From IMG/VR virus record IMGVR_UViG_3300018079_000012, positions 1 to 64,000 of that record: a stretch of 64,000 bases of DNA; one strand, written 5' to 3'. The notes beneath the pieces were generated by a model. That model was not told the DNA's origin and made no database searches. It saw only the letters and a list, made by a program, of their open reading frames with translations. Within the stretch, counting starts at the first letter, position 1; each line of letters opens with the position of its first letter. Positions 56,491-63,870 of this stretch are shown one piece after another. Origin of the DNA: a virus. A program made the translations under genes and the position numbers.

Positions 56491-57003
56491 TTACTTCTCC
56501 TTCACGTCGTCGGTTAACTTCAGATCGACGAGTACTTGACGAACTAGATCACTGGCACCGGCCAGCATATTCGCGTCTTCACCGCCGACTTCTTTGATCG
56601 AATCTTGCACCGCGAGACCGGACGCGAGAAAGATCAGAACTAATTCTTCCGGACGCAGCAAACCTTCTTCAACGTGCGAATTAACCTCATCGACCATCGC
56701 TTTGACATACCCGGACAATCGGAACAACCGCTTCCGAGGCATCTCGGCGCCGAGTGTCGCGGGCCGTAACGCGGCGATAACCGCGTTATTCAAGTACGTT
56801 TTTATCTCGCGCGACGAGAATAGGTCGTTGGCTTTCTTTTTAACTTGCATGGGATCATCGGTCTCCAGCGGACTTCCGCCCTCTTGGGACGCAGTTGGGA
56901 GCAGGAACTCCCGGATATCTCGGACCACCGCCTCTGCGCCCCAAAGTTGGGTACGGGGGAATCTTGGCCAGCGTAAATAGTAACGACGATAACGTGATGG
57001 CAT
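56491..57003 (-). CDS. Hypothetical protein, 170 aa, under ECF-type promoter
   Basis: Basic start (MPSRYRRYYLRWPRFPRTQL), then helical domain (MQVKKKANDLFSSREIKTYL; EELVLIFLASGLAVQDSIKE). First gene downstream of promoter copy 4. No family recognised. Confidence 0.6.
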   Translation of the reverse strand: MPSRYRRYYLRWPRFPRTQLWGAEAVVRDIREFLLPTASQEGGSPLETDDPMQVKKKANDLFSSREIKTYLNNAVIAALRPATLGAEMPRKRLFRLSGYVKAMVDEVNSHVEEGLLRPEELVLIFLASGLAVQDSIKEVGGEDANMLAGASDLVRQVLVDLKLTDDVKEK

Positions 57004-57020
57004 TCGGCATTACCGTCTCC

Positions 57021-57057
57021 CTATATATTAGACGACGCGGCGGGGACAGAAGTTACA
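57021..57057 (-). promoter_or_regulatory. ECF-sigma-type promoter (copy 4 of 4)
   Basis: Minus strand: TGTAAC (57057-57052), 17 bases, CGTC (57034-57031), TAATATATAG, then GGAGACGGTA and the ATG at 57003. The element overlaps the 3' end of the gene 57021-57344, whose TAG stop is the last TAG of the box. Confidence 0.75.
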
Positions 57058-57344
57058 GGGGTCAGATAAGTAATTGTCTTAATCAGTACCTTGGGGACGG
57101 CCAGCGTCCGCCGGTAACCCGCTACTTCGTTCGGTGCGGTGGCGTAACGTTCAAACCCGAGAACTAACCACTCTTCGGACTCGACGACTACGTACCCAAC
57201 GTCGTAGTTGAGTAAACCGGTCTTCCGAAGTTCCCCGATACGAGAGTAGCCAGAGTCGAACTCCGCGTCGATCCAAGAGATCTCGACCATCGGCGGGACG
57301 GGCATTGGTTCTTCAAGAAGAAGGTTTTCTATTTCTATAGTCAT
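57021..57344 (-). CDS. Hypothetical protein, 107 aa
   Basis: MTIEIENLLLEEPMPVPPMV...; beta-rich with VGYVVVESEEWLVLGFERYA. Its last 12 codons coincide with promoter copy 4. The start overlaps the upstream stop by 4 bases. Confidence 0.6.
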   Translation of the reverse strand: MTIEIENLLLEEPMPVPPMVEISWIDAEFDSGYSRIGELRKTGLLNYDVGYVVVESEEWLVLGFERYATAPNEVAGYRRTLAVPKVLIKTITYLTPVTSVPAASSNI

Positions 57345-57562
57345 TTAATCCATCCGATCCGGTGACGCCAGCCATATTTACCGAAGACACCACCATAGTC
57401 ACCTAGAGAATCATAAAATACAGTGTGGTCAGCCTCGTCCAGTAACTCAAACATTTTATCGAACGCCTCAAGTAGTAACTCGGCTTCCGATGGTTTCAGA
57501 CCTTCCGTTAACATATGGATATTCAGTAGTCGATGTATCTTCAGGCCTTTTCTATTCACCAT
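57341..57562 (-). CDS. Hypothetical protein, 73 aa
   Basis: ATG 57562: MVNRKGLKIHRLLNIHMLTE; helical (LKPSEAELLLEAFDKMFELL) with an aromatic tail. In-frame ATG 57580 is an alternative that overlaps the next gene further. No family recognised. Confidence 0.55.
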   Translation of the reverse strand: MVNRKGLKIHRLLNIHMLTEGLKPSEAELLLEAFDKMFELLDEADHTVFYDSLGDYGGVFGKYGWRHRIGWIK

Positions 57563-57758
57563 AAACCTCCTGAACCGCATATTTATAATGCTGCAACTCT
57601 CTCGCCGCCGGGTTACATTCGCAGTCTACTATCCACATGAAAGACTGGAGTAGATTAGCGGCCGCTAGGACACGCTGTAAAGCTACCTCAGACGCCTCGT
57701 GCCGCTTGGACCAGGCCTGTGCGAGTTCTTTGAGTTCTTGTAGTTTTAGTCCTGTCAT
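57552..57758 (-). CDS. Hypothetical helical protein, 68 aa
   Basis: MTGLKLQELKELAQAWSKRH...; two helices (ALQRVLAAANLLQSFMWIV). Its start overlaps the stop of the tiny membrane ORF (ATGA), its stop overlaps the next start. No family recognised. Confidence 0.6.
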   Translation of the reverse strand: MTGLKLQELKELAQAWSKRHEASEVALQRVLAAANLLQSFMWIVDCECNPAARELQHYKYAVQEVYGE

Positions 57759-57859
57759 GGTAGTTCTCCTACTAGAATTCCAAAAAGTAGAATGGAGTCT
57801 ATTAGAAACGCTATAAGCAATAGCGCTATCAGCGTAACTACTGCGTTATCTTCCGACAT
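57755..57859 (-). CDS. Tiny membrane protein, 34 aa
   Basis: ATG 57859: MSEDNAVVTLIALLLIAFLI, then DSILLFGILVGELP. Residues 7-30 are continuous hydrophobic, one long or two short spans. Coupled to the next gene by ATGA and overlapping the upstream zinc gene by 14 bases. One of five tiny hydrophobic ORFs of the minus strand. Confidence 0.5.
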   Translation of the reverse strand: MSEDNAVVTLIALLLIAFLIDSILLFGILVGELP

Positions 57860-58016
57860 ATGCACCTTCTCGACGTAAAACTTCATCGACTAACTGAGAT
57901 TTCAATAAATCTTCAAAGTCCTTTGGTTCCCCTGCCATCTGCCAACAGTCGAAGCACAATCTGTACTTTGCTTTCCACAAGCCGTCTATTGAACGACGGC
58001 AAGCCGCGCATGTCAT
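57846..58016 (-). CDS. Zinc-binding protein, 56 aa
   Basis: ATG 58016 overlaps the polymerase stop (ATGA): MTCAACRRSIDGLWKAKYRL, CFDCWQMAGEP: CxxC...CxxC zinc site. A longer upstream frame inside the polymerase gene is not preferred. Confidence 0.65.
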   Translation of the reverse strand: MTCAACRRSIDGLWKAKYRLCFDCWQMAGEPKDFEDLLKSQLVDEVLRREGAYVGR

Positions 58017-61000
58017 TGGAGCACCAAAGGATTCTTGTCCGCCGCGTTCATCGCTTCCAGCCAATTCTCACCGAGCCCCGCGTCTACGGGACAAGAGAAG
58101 CCCGGTAATCTCCATGTCTCTTCTTGCATAAGTCCGATAAACTCCCCGCAGCGTTTATCCGGCCACTCGCGCGGGAGTTCATATACTAACTCGTCGTGTA
58201 CCTGAAGGATCGGTACATATCCAGTTTCCCTACGGTATCGGAGCATAACCGCCTGTACGTGGTCGGCGGAAACGCCTTGCCCGTACGCCGCAAGGACAAT
58301 TTTAGAGTCTTCTTCCATCGACCGCGTTAAAGCTGTCTCCTCACGAAACGGTCCGATAAGACGAATGAACCGCCCGGTCGGATATTTGACGTACCGACGG
58401 GCTTCGAATTCGGCTAACACTTTCTTCTGCCAGGCCCGGATCTGCGGGAAAGCGGCGAAGTAAACGTCCTCTTGGATTTCGAGGGCTTTTTTACGAGATC
58501 CAAACGATTCGTCTCCAAATAACATGTTGGCGAGATGTTTTCCAGTAAAAGCGACAACGCCGCCCGCAAAGGGCCAGTCTTTGTATACACGAAGGGCACC
58601 CGCCAGTATTGCGGATTTGACATAACTAGACTCCAGATCTTGTGACGTTACGACCTTCAAACCCATCCCGTAATTCGAATTACCGGAAACCATAACCCGG
58701 TCTTTATACCGGATCATGAAGTAGCCTGTCGAAGTCGAGAAGCAATACACCTTGCCAGAGAACGGACGTGTAAAGCGGTCCGCAGATCCCACACACATAT
58801 TTCGTCGTTTATTAAACGACACGGTGTATACGAAACAACCCTTTCCGAATCCCCGACACTGCGCGCCTCGCACTAATGCTTGAGTTCCAGACAAATGCGC
58901 AATGGTTTGAACCCATACTGCATTAGAGTAATTCGTTGTTCGGTACACTCGGGAATTAGGATATGTACTGCCATCCCACTTAGGTAACTCCGCTAAGAAA
59001 ACCTCCCGCTGTCTTTGCGTCAGTTTCAGGAGTTCCGAAGTAAAGTTCTTCTGTTTTGTTCCGTCTAGTAATGGAGAAGACCATTTTACGTATCCTGCTC
59101 TACCATGTGGTTTGTGGTCAGAACAAGGCTTCAGTTTGCACGAAAACAAGGACTCCATACGCTCGATTTTCCGAGTTTTTATAAAGTGGAACTTTACGTT
59201 ACCCCATTTGTCTACACTTCCATCAGCCTGTACCGCAACCGCTTGCATAACCTCGCGGTCGGAATAGACCGGTCCGGGCGTAATAAGAACGCCAGAGGTC
59301 GCTAAGTAATCTTCGTTCTCTAAAGAGTCTATTCTGACTTTGTCTACATGCAGATACCGTTTCTTGCCCCAATTAGACCGTCGTATCTTAGGCAGTCCGT
59401 GTTCAGGTGTCCCTTCTATTGAGGCAGAACGTCCGTGTAATACATGAGTCGGACCTGTATAATCATACTCGTGGTACTTTTCTGGCGTCTCAAAGAAAAT
59501 CCCATACGTCTCGTCCCAGACTGCGATCTCTTGCCCGGACCACTTAGATATATCGATCCAGCCATTAGATGTTAGTACCTCATGTCCGGCTGCGACACAG
59601 CCGTGCGACGTGATCTTCGCTAAGTCTCTCGGTTTCTTACCGCCTAACTCTGCGGCTTTATCGAATTTCCCCTCGGAGTTCTGAACTAACCATGTGAACA
59701 AATCCTTTGGGAAATCGCGGATGTCAAATCCTGCTAAATACATAATGCAGCGGGCTTCGAGCTGCTTGTAATCCGCTCGGCATAGCCGGAAATCCTGGCT
59801 ACGCGGTATAATCGCCGCCCGCGCTTGTTTTCCTAACCCATATTTCTGGAAATTATGCGCGTTCGGAGAAGAAGAAGATAAACGTCCTAACGACGAGCCG
59901 GTCGTATTGAACCGCGAGTGTAGAAATACACCTTCCGACTCTTCGGTCAAATGCTTCTTACCGAACCACGCTTCGGTACCCTTACCGCCTTCCTTGGACT
60001 TCCAGAGGTCTAACACCCCCGACTCTAACTCCGTTAACGGCGCCTCGGATAGTTGTTCTGCGACTTCGTTCGGTTTGTCGATAATCGAATACTTCCGGCC
60101 GATCTTTAGCATCTCGTCGCGGAGAGTGTTTTTCTGCGTATCTTTGAGCCGCAGACCACGTTCCTGCATCCAGGTTTTAACTTGCAACGAGCTACGGGGG
60201 TTAAATCGCCGATTAGCTTCGGGGAATAGTGCGTCTTGGAGATTTGAGATCCGCAAGTTCAACGCTTCGACCGTCGGTATATGAACGCGCATACCGCGTT
60301 CGCGCATTACTTCGCAGAGGTCGGTTAACTCTAGTAACTCACGGCGGAAGGTTATTGGGACCTTCATCCGGTCGAGTTCCTTGCTGTTCTCAACGTGAAC
60401 TTTGAGTCCGGCCCAAGAATCTACACCGTTATAACCCCAGATGTTATGCGTCGGGCAAGGATATTGGCCGGAGCAGTACTGACGCCAACAAGACTTCCAG
60501 TTCGGGACGTCTGTGACTAACGATGTAGCGGACCATAAGTTCATGAAGCCGAGAGAACCGGGATCGTCGTCTTCCTCGCGGTACGCGATTTTACATAGAT
60601 GCTGATTCGCGAGATAGTGTGTGAGCATCGCGTCTTCCCAGAAGTCCAGCGACGACGGGCACCCGGCGTTATCGAGGATCTTTTTGTCCGCAGAGATCGA
60701 GGAGTACCCGACGAGAGCGATATTATGACGTTTAGAAAAGTCTATGGCGTATTCGGCGAGCCGTTTGTCCCAACCGACCGACGCGGCTTCCCGGAGATTC
60801 GCGACGCCGAGGACGCTCGGACGTCCGGTGTCGGAGAATTCTAGATCTATCCCGAGACCTTCTGGTCCAGCGGCTTCTACTACACGTCGGAACGCGTCTG
60901 GGGTCCTATGTACCGGCGGGTATTCATCGGAAATCTCGTCGGACGACTTATGACTAGAGAACAACCCGTACTGAAGTTTAGCGTCCGGGAGAACGATTTG

Positions 61001-61018
61001 GAATTTACGCCGTGCCAC
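58013..61018 (-). CDS. DNA polymerase I-type (family A) with intein, 1001 aa
   Basis: N-terminal 3'-5' exonuclease with GIDLEFSDTG (Exo I), GYSSISADKKIL, FWEDAMLTHYLAN and YNGVDSW (Exo III). Polymerase domain: motif A LCRADYKQLEARCIMYLAG, motif B RDLAKITSHG/SNYGMG, motif C ILQVHDELVYELP. A 307-residue intein (residues 474-780) splits motif B; the spliced product would be 694 aa. At the position of E. coli Phe762 (AKxxxFG) this enzyme has His (AKITSHG). It copies the phage genome; 58016 and 61005 genes flank it with overlaps. Confidence 0.92.
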   Translation of the reverse strand: MARRKFQIVLPDAKLQYGLFSSHKSSDEISDEYPPVHRTPDAFRRVVEAAGPEGLGIDLEFSDTGRPSVLGVANLREAASVGWDKRLAEYAIDFSKRHNIALVGYSSISADKKILDNAGCPSSLDFWEDAMLTHYLANQHLCKIAYREEDDDPGSLGFMNLWSATSLVTDVPNWKSCWRQYCSGQYPCPTHNIWGYNGVDSWAGLKVHVENSKELDRMKVPITFRRELLELTDLCEVMRERGMRVHIPTVEALNLRISNLQDALFPEANRRFNPRSSLQVKTWMQERGLRLKDTQKNTLRDEMLKIGRKYSIIDKPNEVAEQLSEAPLTELESGVLDLWKSKEGGKGTEAWFGKKHLTEESEGVFLHSRFNTTGSSLGRLSSSSPNAHNFQKYGLGKQARAAIIPRSQDFRLCRADYKQLEARCIMYLAGFDIRDFPKDLFTWLVQNSEGKFDKAAELGGKKPRDLAKITSHGCVAAGHEVLTSNGWIDISKWSGQEIAVWDETYGIFFETPEKYHEYDYTGPTHVLHGRSASIEGTPEHGLPKIRRSNWGKKRYLHVDKVRIDSLENEDYLATSGVLITPGPVYSDREVMQAVAVQADGSVDKWGNVKFHFIKTRKIERMESLFSCKLKPCSDHKPHGRAGYVKWSSPLLDGTKQKNFTSELLKLTQRQREVFLAELPKWDGSTYPNSRVYRTTNYSNAVWVQTIAHLSGTQALVRGAQCRGFGKGCFVYTVSFNKRRNMCVGSADRFTRPFSGKVYCFSTSTGYFMIRYKDRVMVSGNSNYGMGLKVVTSQDLESSYVKSAILAGALRVYKDWPFAGGVVAFTGKHLANMLFGDESFGSRKKALEIQEDVYFAAFPQIRAWQKKVLAEFEARRYVKYPTGRFIRLIGPFREETALTRSMEEDSKIVLAAYGQGVSADHVQAVMLRYRRETGYVPILQVHDELVYELPREWPDKRCGEFIGLMQEETWRLPGFSCPVDAGLGENWLEAMNAADKNPLVLQ
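58679..59599 (-). other. Intein within DNA polymerase motif B, 307 aa
   Basis: Begins with Cys (HG|CVAAGHEVLTSNGW) and Hint block A/B features (SASIEGTPEHGLPKI, His in EGTPEH), and ends YFMIRYKDRVMVSGN|S, with Asn followed by Ser of the C-extein; the penultimate residue is Gly instead of the usual His. Central part contains AVAVQADGSVDKWGNVKF and FLAELPKWDGSTY, which look like degenerate LAGLIDADG repeats of a homing endonuclease. Splicing restores AKITSHGSNYGMG. Confidence 0.85.
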
Positions 61019-61187
61019 ACAGCCTCTTGTACATAGTATTTAGCTCTTCGTCGGACATGTAGTACAACTCTTTAAGATGAATCTTAATTGTTGCCCAAGG
61101 CGCAGTCACGATATAGGTACCTTCACCAACCTCGACGGCTTCTGCAAACATTATGTCACGCGCCGCTCGGATTTCTTCTAAAGTCAT
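61005..61187 (-). CDS. Hypothetical protein, 60 aa
   Basis: MTLEEIRAARDIMFAEAVEV...; ends MYKRLCGTA. Overlaps the polymerase start by 14 bases and the glycosylase stop by 1 base. No family recognised. Confidence 0.6.
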   Translation of the reverse strand: MTLEEIRAARDIMFAEAVEVGEGTYIVTAPWATIKIHLKELYYMSDEELNTMYKRLCGTA

Positions 61188-61927
61188 TAGAATAACATTA
61201 ACGGTTCAACTAACTTCTTCACAGACTTCTTTCTTCGCCACGACGCCGGAGTCACAGGTCTAAAGTTTTTCAGAACACTCGTCGTCGGCGATATTAACTT
61301 CCGTTCCGTCCGCAGACTCCCGGCAAAATAATGCCCGCGCCAATAACTCACACCCCCAATGCCTTCAATAGCGGGTAAAACCAACGCCGCAGCTTTATCG
61401 CCGCACAGTACGCAGACCCGGTAACCCTTCTCCATAAACCGCGCGGCTTTCTCAAAGTCCCGGCGGACAAGGAAGAAGTACGCGTTTTCGCGCAGTACGG
61501 CGGCTGGATGTAAAGTAATAACAAAGAGATTAGGATCCCAGTCAGCGATCCCGCCGGGAGCCAAATTCCCTCTTTGGTCACCATGATACCAGTCGTACTG
61601 GCGGCAGACTTGCTCGGCTTTCTTCCGCGTAGGGCCGTTAGGATATTCATTTTCCTCTCCCCGGCACCGGATACAATTGTCCAAGATAACGTCGTCGCGT
61701 TCCAATCCTAACGGCCGCAGAAAAGCGTGGAACATTAGGTCTCCGGACATACCGACGAGCGGTGTACGTTTGAGAGCTTCGTTCTCGCCGGGTGCTTCCA
61801 GTAAACACGCGAACTTAGGATATTTAGGGACCCAACCGGGGACGAAACTGTGTGACGACGAGGACCACGGACATAACGCGCAGAGCGAAGGCTTACTGAG
61901 GACGCCGAGGATAGGAAAGGTCGTCAT
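61187..61927 (-). CDS. Uracil-DNA glycosylase (Fe-S family 4/5 type), 246 aa
   Basis: CALCPWSS and later CIRCRG...CRQYD supply the Fe-S cysteines; motif 1 region LLEAPGENEALKRTPLVGMSG matches the G-E-x-P-G-E/PG...G..F..AG(S)G-type nucleotide pocket of family 4 enzymes; ITLHPAAVLR is the second active-site motif. Excises uracil from DNA; in phages possibly linked to uracil-containing or modified genomes or replication fidelity. Confidence 0.8.
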   Translation of the reverse strand: MTTFPILGVLSKPSLCALCPWSSSSHSFVPGWVPKYPKFACLLEAPGENEALKRTPLVGMSGDLMFHAFLRPLGLERDDVILDNCIRCRGEENEYPNGPTRKKAEQVCRQYDWYHGDQRGNLAPGGIADWDPNLFVITLHPAAVLRENAYFFLVRRDFEKAARFMEKGYRVCVLCGDKAAALVLPAIEGIGGVSYWRGHYFAGSLRTERKLISPTTSVLKNFRPVTPASWRRKKSVKKLVEPLMLF

Positions 61928-61945
61928 TAGATATAACTAGGGAGT

Positions 61946-62032
61946 GAGACGCTGGAAGTTGTAGTCCGGCTTAACAAGCTAAGGGCCGGTGTCTACTCCC
62001 CCGTTTATTCCCCTAAATATTCACGGCGTCTC
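61946..62032 (-). other. Long intergenic hairpin structure
   Basis: GAGACGC/GCGTCTC (62032-62026 with 61952-61946) encloses GTAG...CTAC and CCGG(CC)CTTA-GCTTGT-TAAGCCGG. Non-coding region between the glycosylase gene and the split tRNA; could be a processing or transcription-control structure. No U-run. Confidence 0.45.
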
Positions 62033-62044
62033 CCATAACTCTAG

Positions 62045-62533
62045 TGGGCCATTCGGGAGTTGAACCACGAATTTGGCGCTTATAAGATACCGGCTTCTAC
62101 TTCAGCATGACAATTACTACATAACATGTCACACTTCCTCAATTCCTTTAGGACAATTTTCCAATTCTTAGAGTATGCTAAAGAAAGAGAAAACATCTTC
62201 GAGGCTTTATTCCTATGATGAAATTCCAAAGCCTTTATACAACGTGAGTAACCACACTTTTGGCACTTTCCACCTTTTGTTTCGACCATCTTCTTCTTTA
62301 TCAAATCCCTACGGGATCTGTTGTATACCACCGCGCGTTTCTTACGTGATGTATATACTATGCAGGGAAGAGGTCTTGTATTGTACTTGCCGAATGGGGA
62401 ACATACTAAGCAGTACTTTCGGTTTCTAAGAAATCTTACTTTGCCTTTTATGACAACCCTACGTGGAAAACTTGAGTTACAGTTTTGACAAAACATTAAA
62501 TGCGCCCGCTCTAGTCCGTTGAGCTAATGGCCC
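62045..62533 (-). tRNA. Split tRNA gene (Ile-type, anticodon loop interrupted by HNH ORF)
   Basis: 5' half at 62533-62499: acceptor GGGCCAT, D-arm GCTC/GAGC with AACGGACTA loop, anticodon stem GGCGC, then ATT. 3' half at 62086-62045: ATAA, GCGCC, variable loop, T-arm around TTCAACT, acceptor ATGGCCC, discriminator A. Stems GGCGC/GCGCC and GGGCCAT/ATGGCCC pair perfectly. Joined after ATT the loop would read ATTATAA (anticodon UAU, Ile). The T-stem has one bulged T (TCG-T-GG against CCCGA) and no CCA is encoded. The approximately 415-base insertion is nearly all HNH ORF. Confidence 0.7.
62080..62496 (-). CDS. HNH endonuclease inside a tRNA gene, 138 aa
   Basis: N-terminal zinc part MFCQNCNSSFPRR...YCLVCSPFGKY; HNH core GGKCQKCGYSRCIKALEFHH and CDMLCSNCHAEVE. 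Start ATG 62496 lies 5 bases after the tRNA anticodon stem and the TAA stop is in the tRNA loop, so the ORF fills the whole insertion, leaving no room for a separate group I intron core. A/T-rich compared with neighbours. A mobile gene by type. Confidence 0.85.
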   Translation of the reverse strand: MFCQNCNSSFPRRVVIKGKVRFLRNRKYCLVCSPFGKYNTRPLPCIVYTSRKKRAVVYNRSRRDLIKKKMVETKGGKCQKCGYSRCIKALEFHHRNKASKMFSLSLAYSKNWKIVLKELRKCDMLCSNCHAEVEAGIL

Positions 62534-62534
62534 G

Positions 62535-62712
62535 AAGATCATAAAAGTGGCCGCGTTTGTCCCCCACGCGTTTAACGAGAACCTAGGGGTCGTTCTCGCA
62601 CCACTCTAACGCCCGCCGACTTGTAGTCAGCGAACGTTACTGGCTGGGTCTTTAAGCCGCCCCATTTAACTCCACCCTGGTCCGCGCGGAGCACCCCTGA
62701 CTACTAGCCGAT
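62535..62712 (-). other. Structured intergenic region next to the split tRNA
   Basis: Minus-strand hairpins: TAACGTTCGCTGA/TCGGCGGGCGTTA, a 13-bp stem (three GU) with loop CTACAAG; GAGAAC/GTTCTC; CGCGT/ACGCG; and CTCCGCGCGGACC. No protein frame. Might be an ncRNA or part of a tRNA precursor transcript. Confidence 0.4.
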
Positions 62713-63315
62713 TTACACTTCGAACGTCATCACGTATCGAGCCGGATCGGCCGCCGCTTTCTTAGCGAATCTCTCTGCGTCCGTCTTCGTCGCGGGGAAG
62801 AAGTACCCCACGTCGTAGAAGCGTGTCAGGGCGCCCGTGTCGCGGTCTTTCTTTTGCTGCATAACATACCCGAATATAGCACCGGGCTCAGGTGGGTCGG
62901 CCGACGCGTTTCCTTCGGAGTACTTCATAAACCGGTCCGCGAGTAACCGCTCAACTCCGTCCGGCGATTTATCGGCGAGCGAAATCAACTCATCCGATAA
63001 CGTCAGATAACGCTCATCGGCAGATTCGTCACTGCCAACGAACGCGCGTAACGCTGGTGTTTGATCCGACGCGACGTTCTTAGAAAAAACGAACATCGGG
63101 CCTTTCTCCAGCGAATTAGGGTCGAAATTCTCCACCAGCCAATCCGGCCGGTACATGAAGTTGTATTTCGTTGAACGACCGGCTTGGATAGCTTGGATCT
63201 GTACGTTAGTCATCACGTAACCAGCGGGCGACAACTTCGTCGGTCCGACAGACGCAACGCGACCGATGCAGACTAAATCCGGCTGCTCGGGAATATCAGG
63301 TGCTTTGAACGGCAT
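62713..63315 (-). CDS. Hypothetical protein, 200 aa (possible ssDNA-binding type)
   Basis: Begins MPFKAPDIPEQPDLVCIGRV...; first 90 residues are beta-rich (PAGYVMTNVQIQAIQAGRST, KYNFMYRPDWLVENF), compatible with an OB fold; second half is helical. Location in the replication arm would fit a single-stranded DNA-binding protein, but no diagnostic motif is seen and the Phe-rich acidic tail of SSB is absent. Confidence 0.6.
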   Translation of the reverse strand: MPFKAPDIPEQPDLVCIGRVASVGPTKLSPAGYVMTNVQIQAIQAGRSTKYNFMYRPDWLVENFDPNSLEKGPMFVFSKNVASDQTPALRAFVGSDESADERYLTLSDELISLADKSPDGVERLLADRFMKYSEGNASADPPEPGAIFGYVMQQKKDRDTGALTRFYDVGYFFPATKTDAERFAKKAAADPARYVMTFEV

Positions 63316-63352
63316 TACTATCTCCTTTGTTTCGATTTTCAGCGAACGTGAC

Positions 63353-63724
63353 CTACTGTATTACTACGGGCTTAATCCCTTCCTTCTGCCCATCGAGAAT
63401 AGCCCGTATTTGAGTTACCATCTCGGCGCCCATAACTACCATGACGCCCACGATCTCCGGTTTAATCATCTCCGGGATTTTGAACTCCGACGCTACGAAT
63501 ATAACATCGTGCGGCGACGTGATCCAGCCGTATTTGGGGGTACTGGCGAGAAAAGTAACGACGCCGTTGACCGTCTTGTACATCTCGTTCATCAACTCCG
63601 CCCATAGTTGCTCGGCGGTCTTCGGCGGAGAAGCGGGATCGACGGTGACACTTTCTCCTACCGTGCCTTCCGGAGTCGGAGTAGTGTTAATTTCTCCCGG
63701 TACTGGTGCGTCAGTCTGTTCCAT
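63353..63724 (-). CDS. Hypothetical protein, 123 aa
   Basis: Thr/Pro/Glu-rich disordered N-terminus (NTTPTPEGTVGESVTVDPA), then helical C-terminal domain with hydrophobic VGVMVVMGAEMVTQI. No family recognised. Confidence 0.6.
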   Translation of the reverse strand: MEQTDAPVPGEINTTPTPEGTVGESVTVDPASPPKTAEQLWAELMNEMYKTVNGVVTFLASTPKYGWITSPHDVIFVASEFKIPEMIKPEIVGVMVVMGAEMVTQIRAILDGQKEGIKPVVIQ

Positions 63725-63726
63725 AA

Positions 63727-63870
63727 CTATTCCTTAAGTCTCGATGACTTTAAATAAAGCGCCAGTAGCACAAAATAGGTGCCCCAAGCAGGCTCTCCAG
63801 TATACACAGAAACAGCAGCGCCTGCTAAAGAACTAATTTCTAGAAGTGCTAATATTATTACCCACAGCAT
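63727..63870 (-). CDS. Small membrane protein, 47 aa
   Basis: ATG 63870 behind AGGAGCCTGTG: MLWVIILALLEISSLAGAAV, then FVLLALYLKSSRLKE. Two hydrophobic helices with a short polar loop. ATG overlaps the stop of the partial gene upstream (TGATG). Possibly holin-like by size, but out of lysis context. Confidence 0.6.
   Translation of the reverse strand: MLWVIILALLEISSLAGAAVSVYTGEPAWGTYFVLLALYLKSSRLKE

Noticed and set aside
61946-62036. Possible class II tRNA on the plus strand ending in CCCA
   Set aside because: Acceptor-like ends pair, but there is no TTCRA T-loop and no recognisable D-arm.
62590-62640. tRNA-like anticodon hairpin GCTGA-CTACAAG-TCGGC
   Set aside because: No D-arm, T-arm or acceptor stem around it; the implied ACA anticodon would be abnormal. 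Kept only as a structured region.
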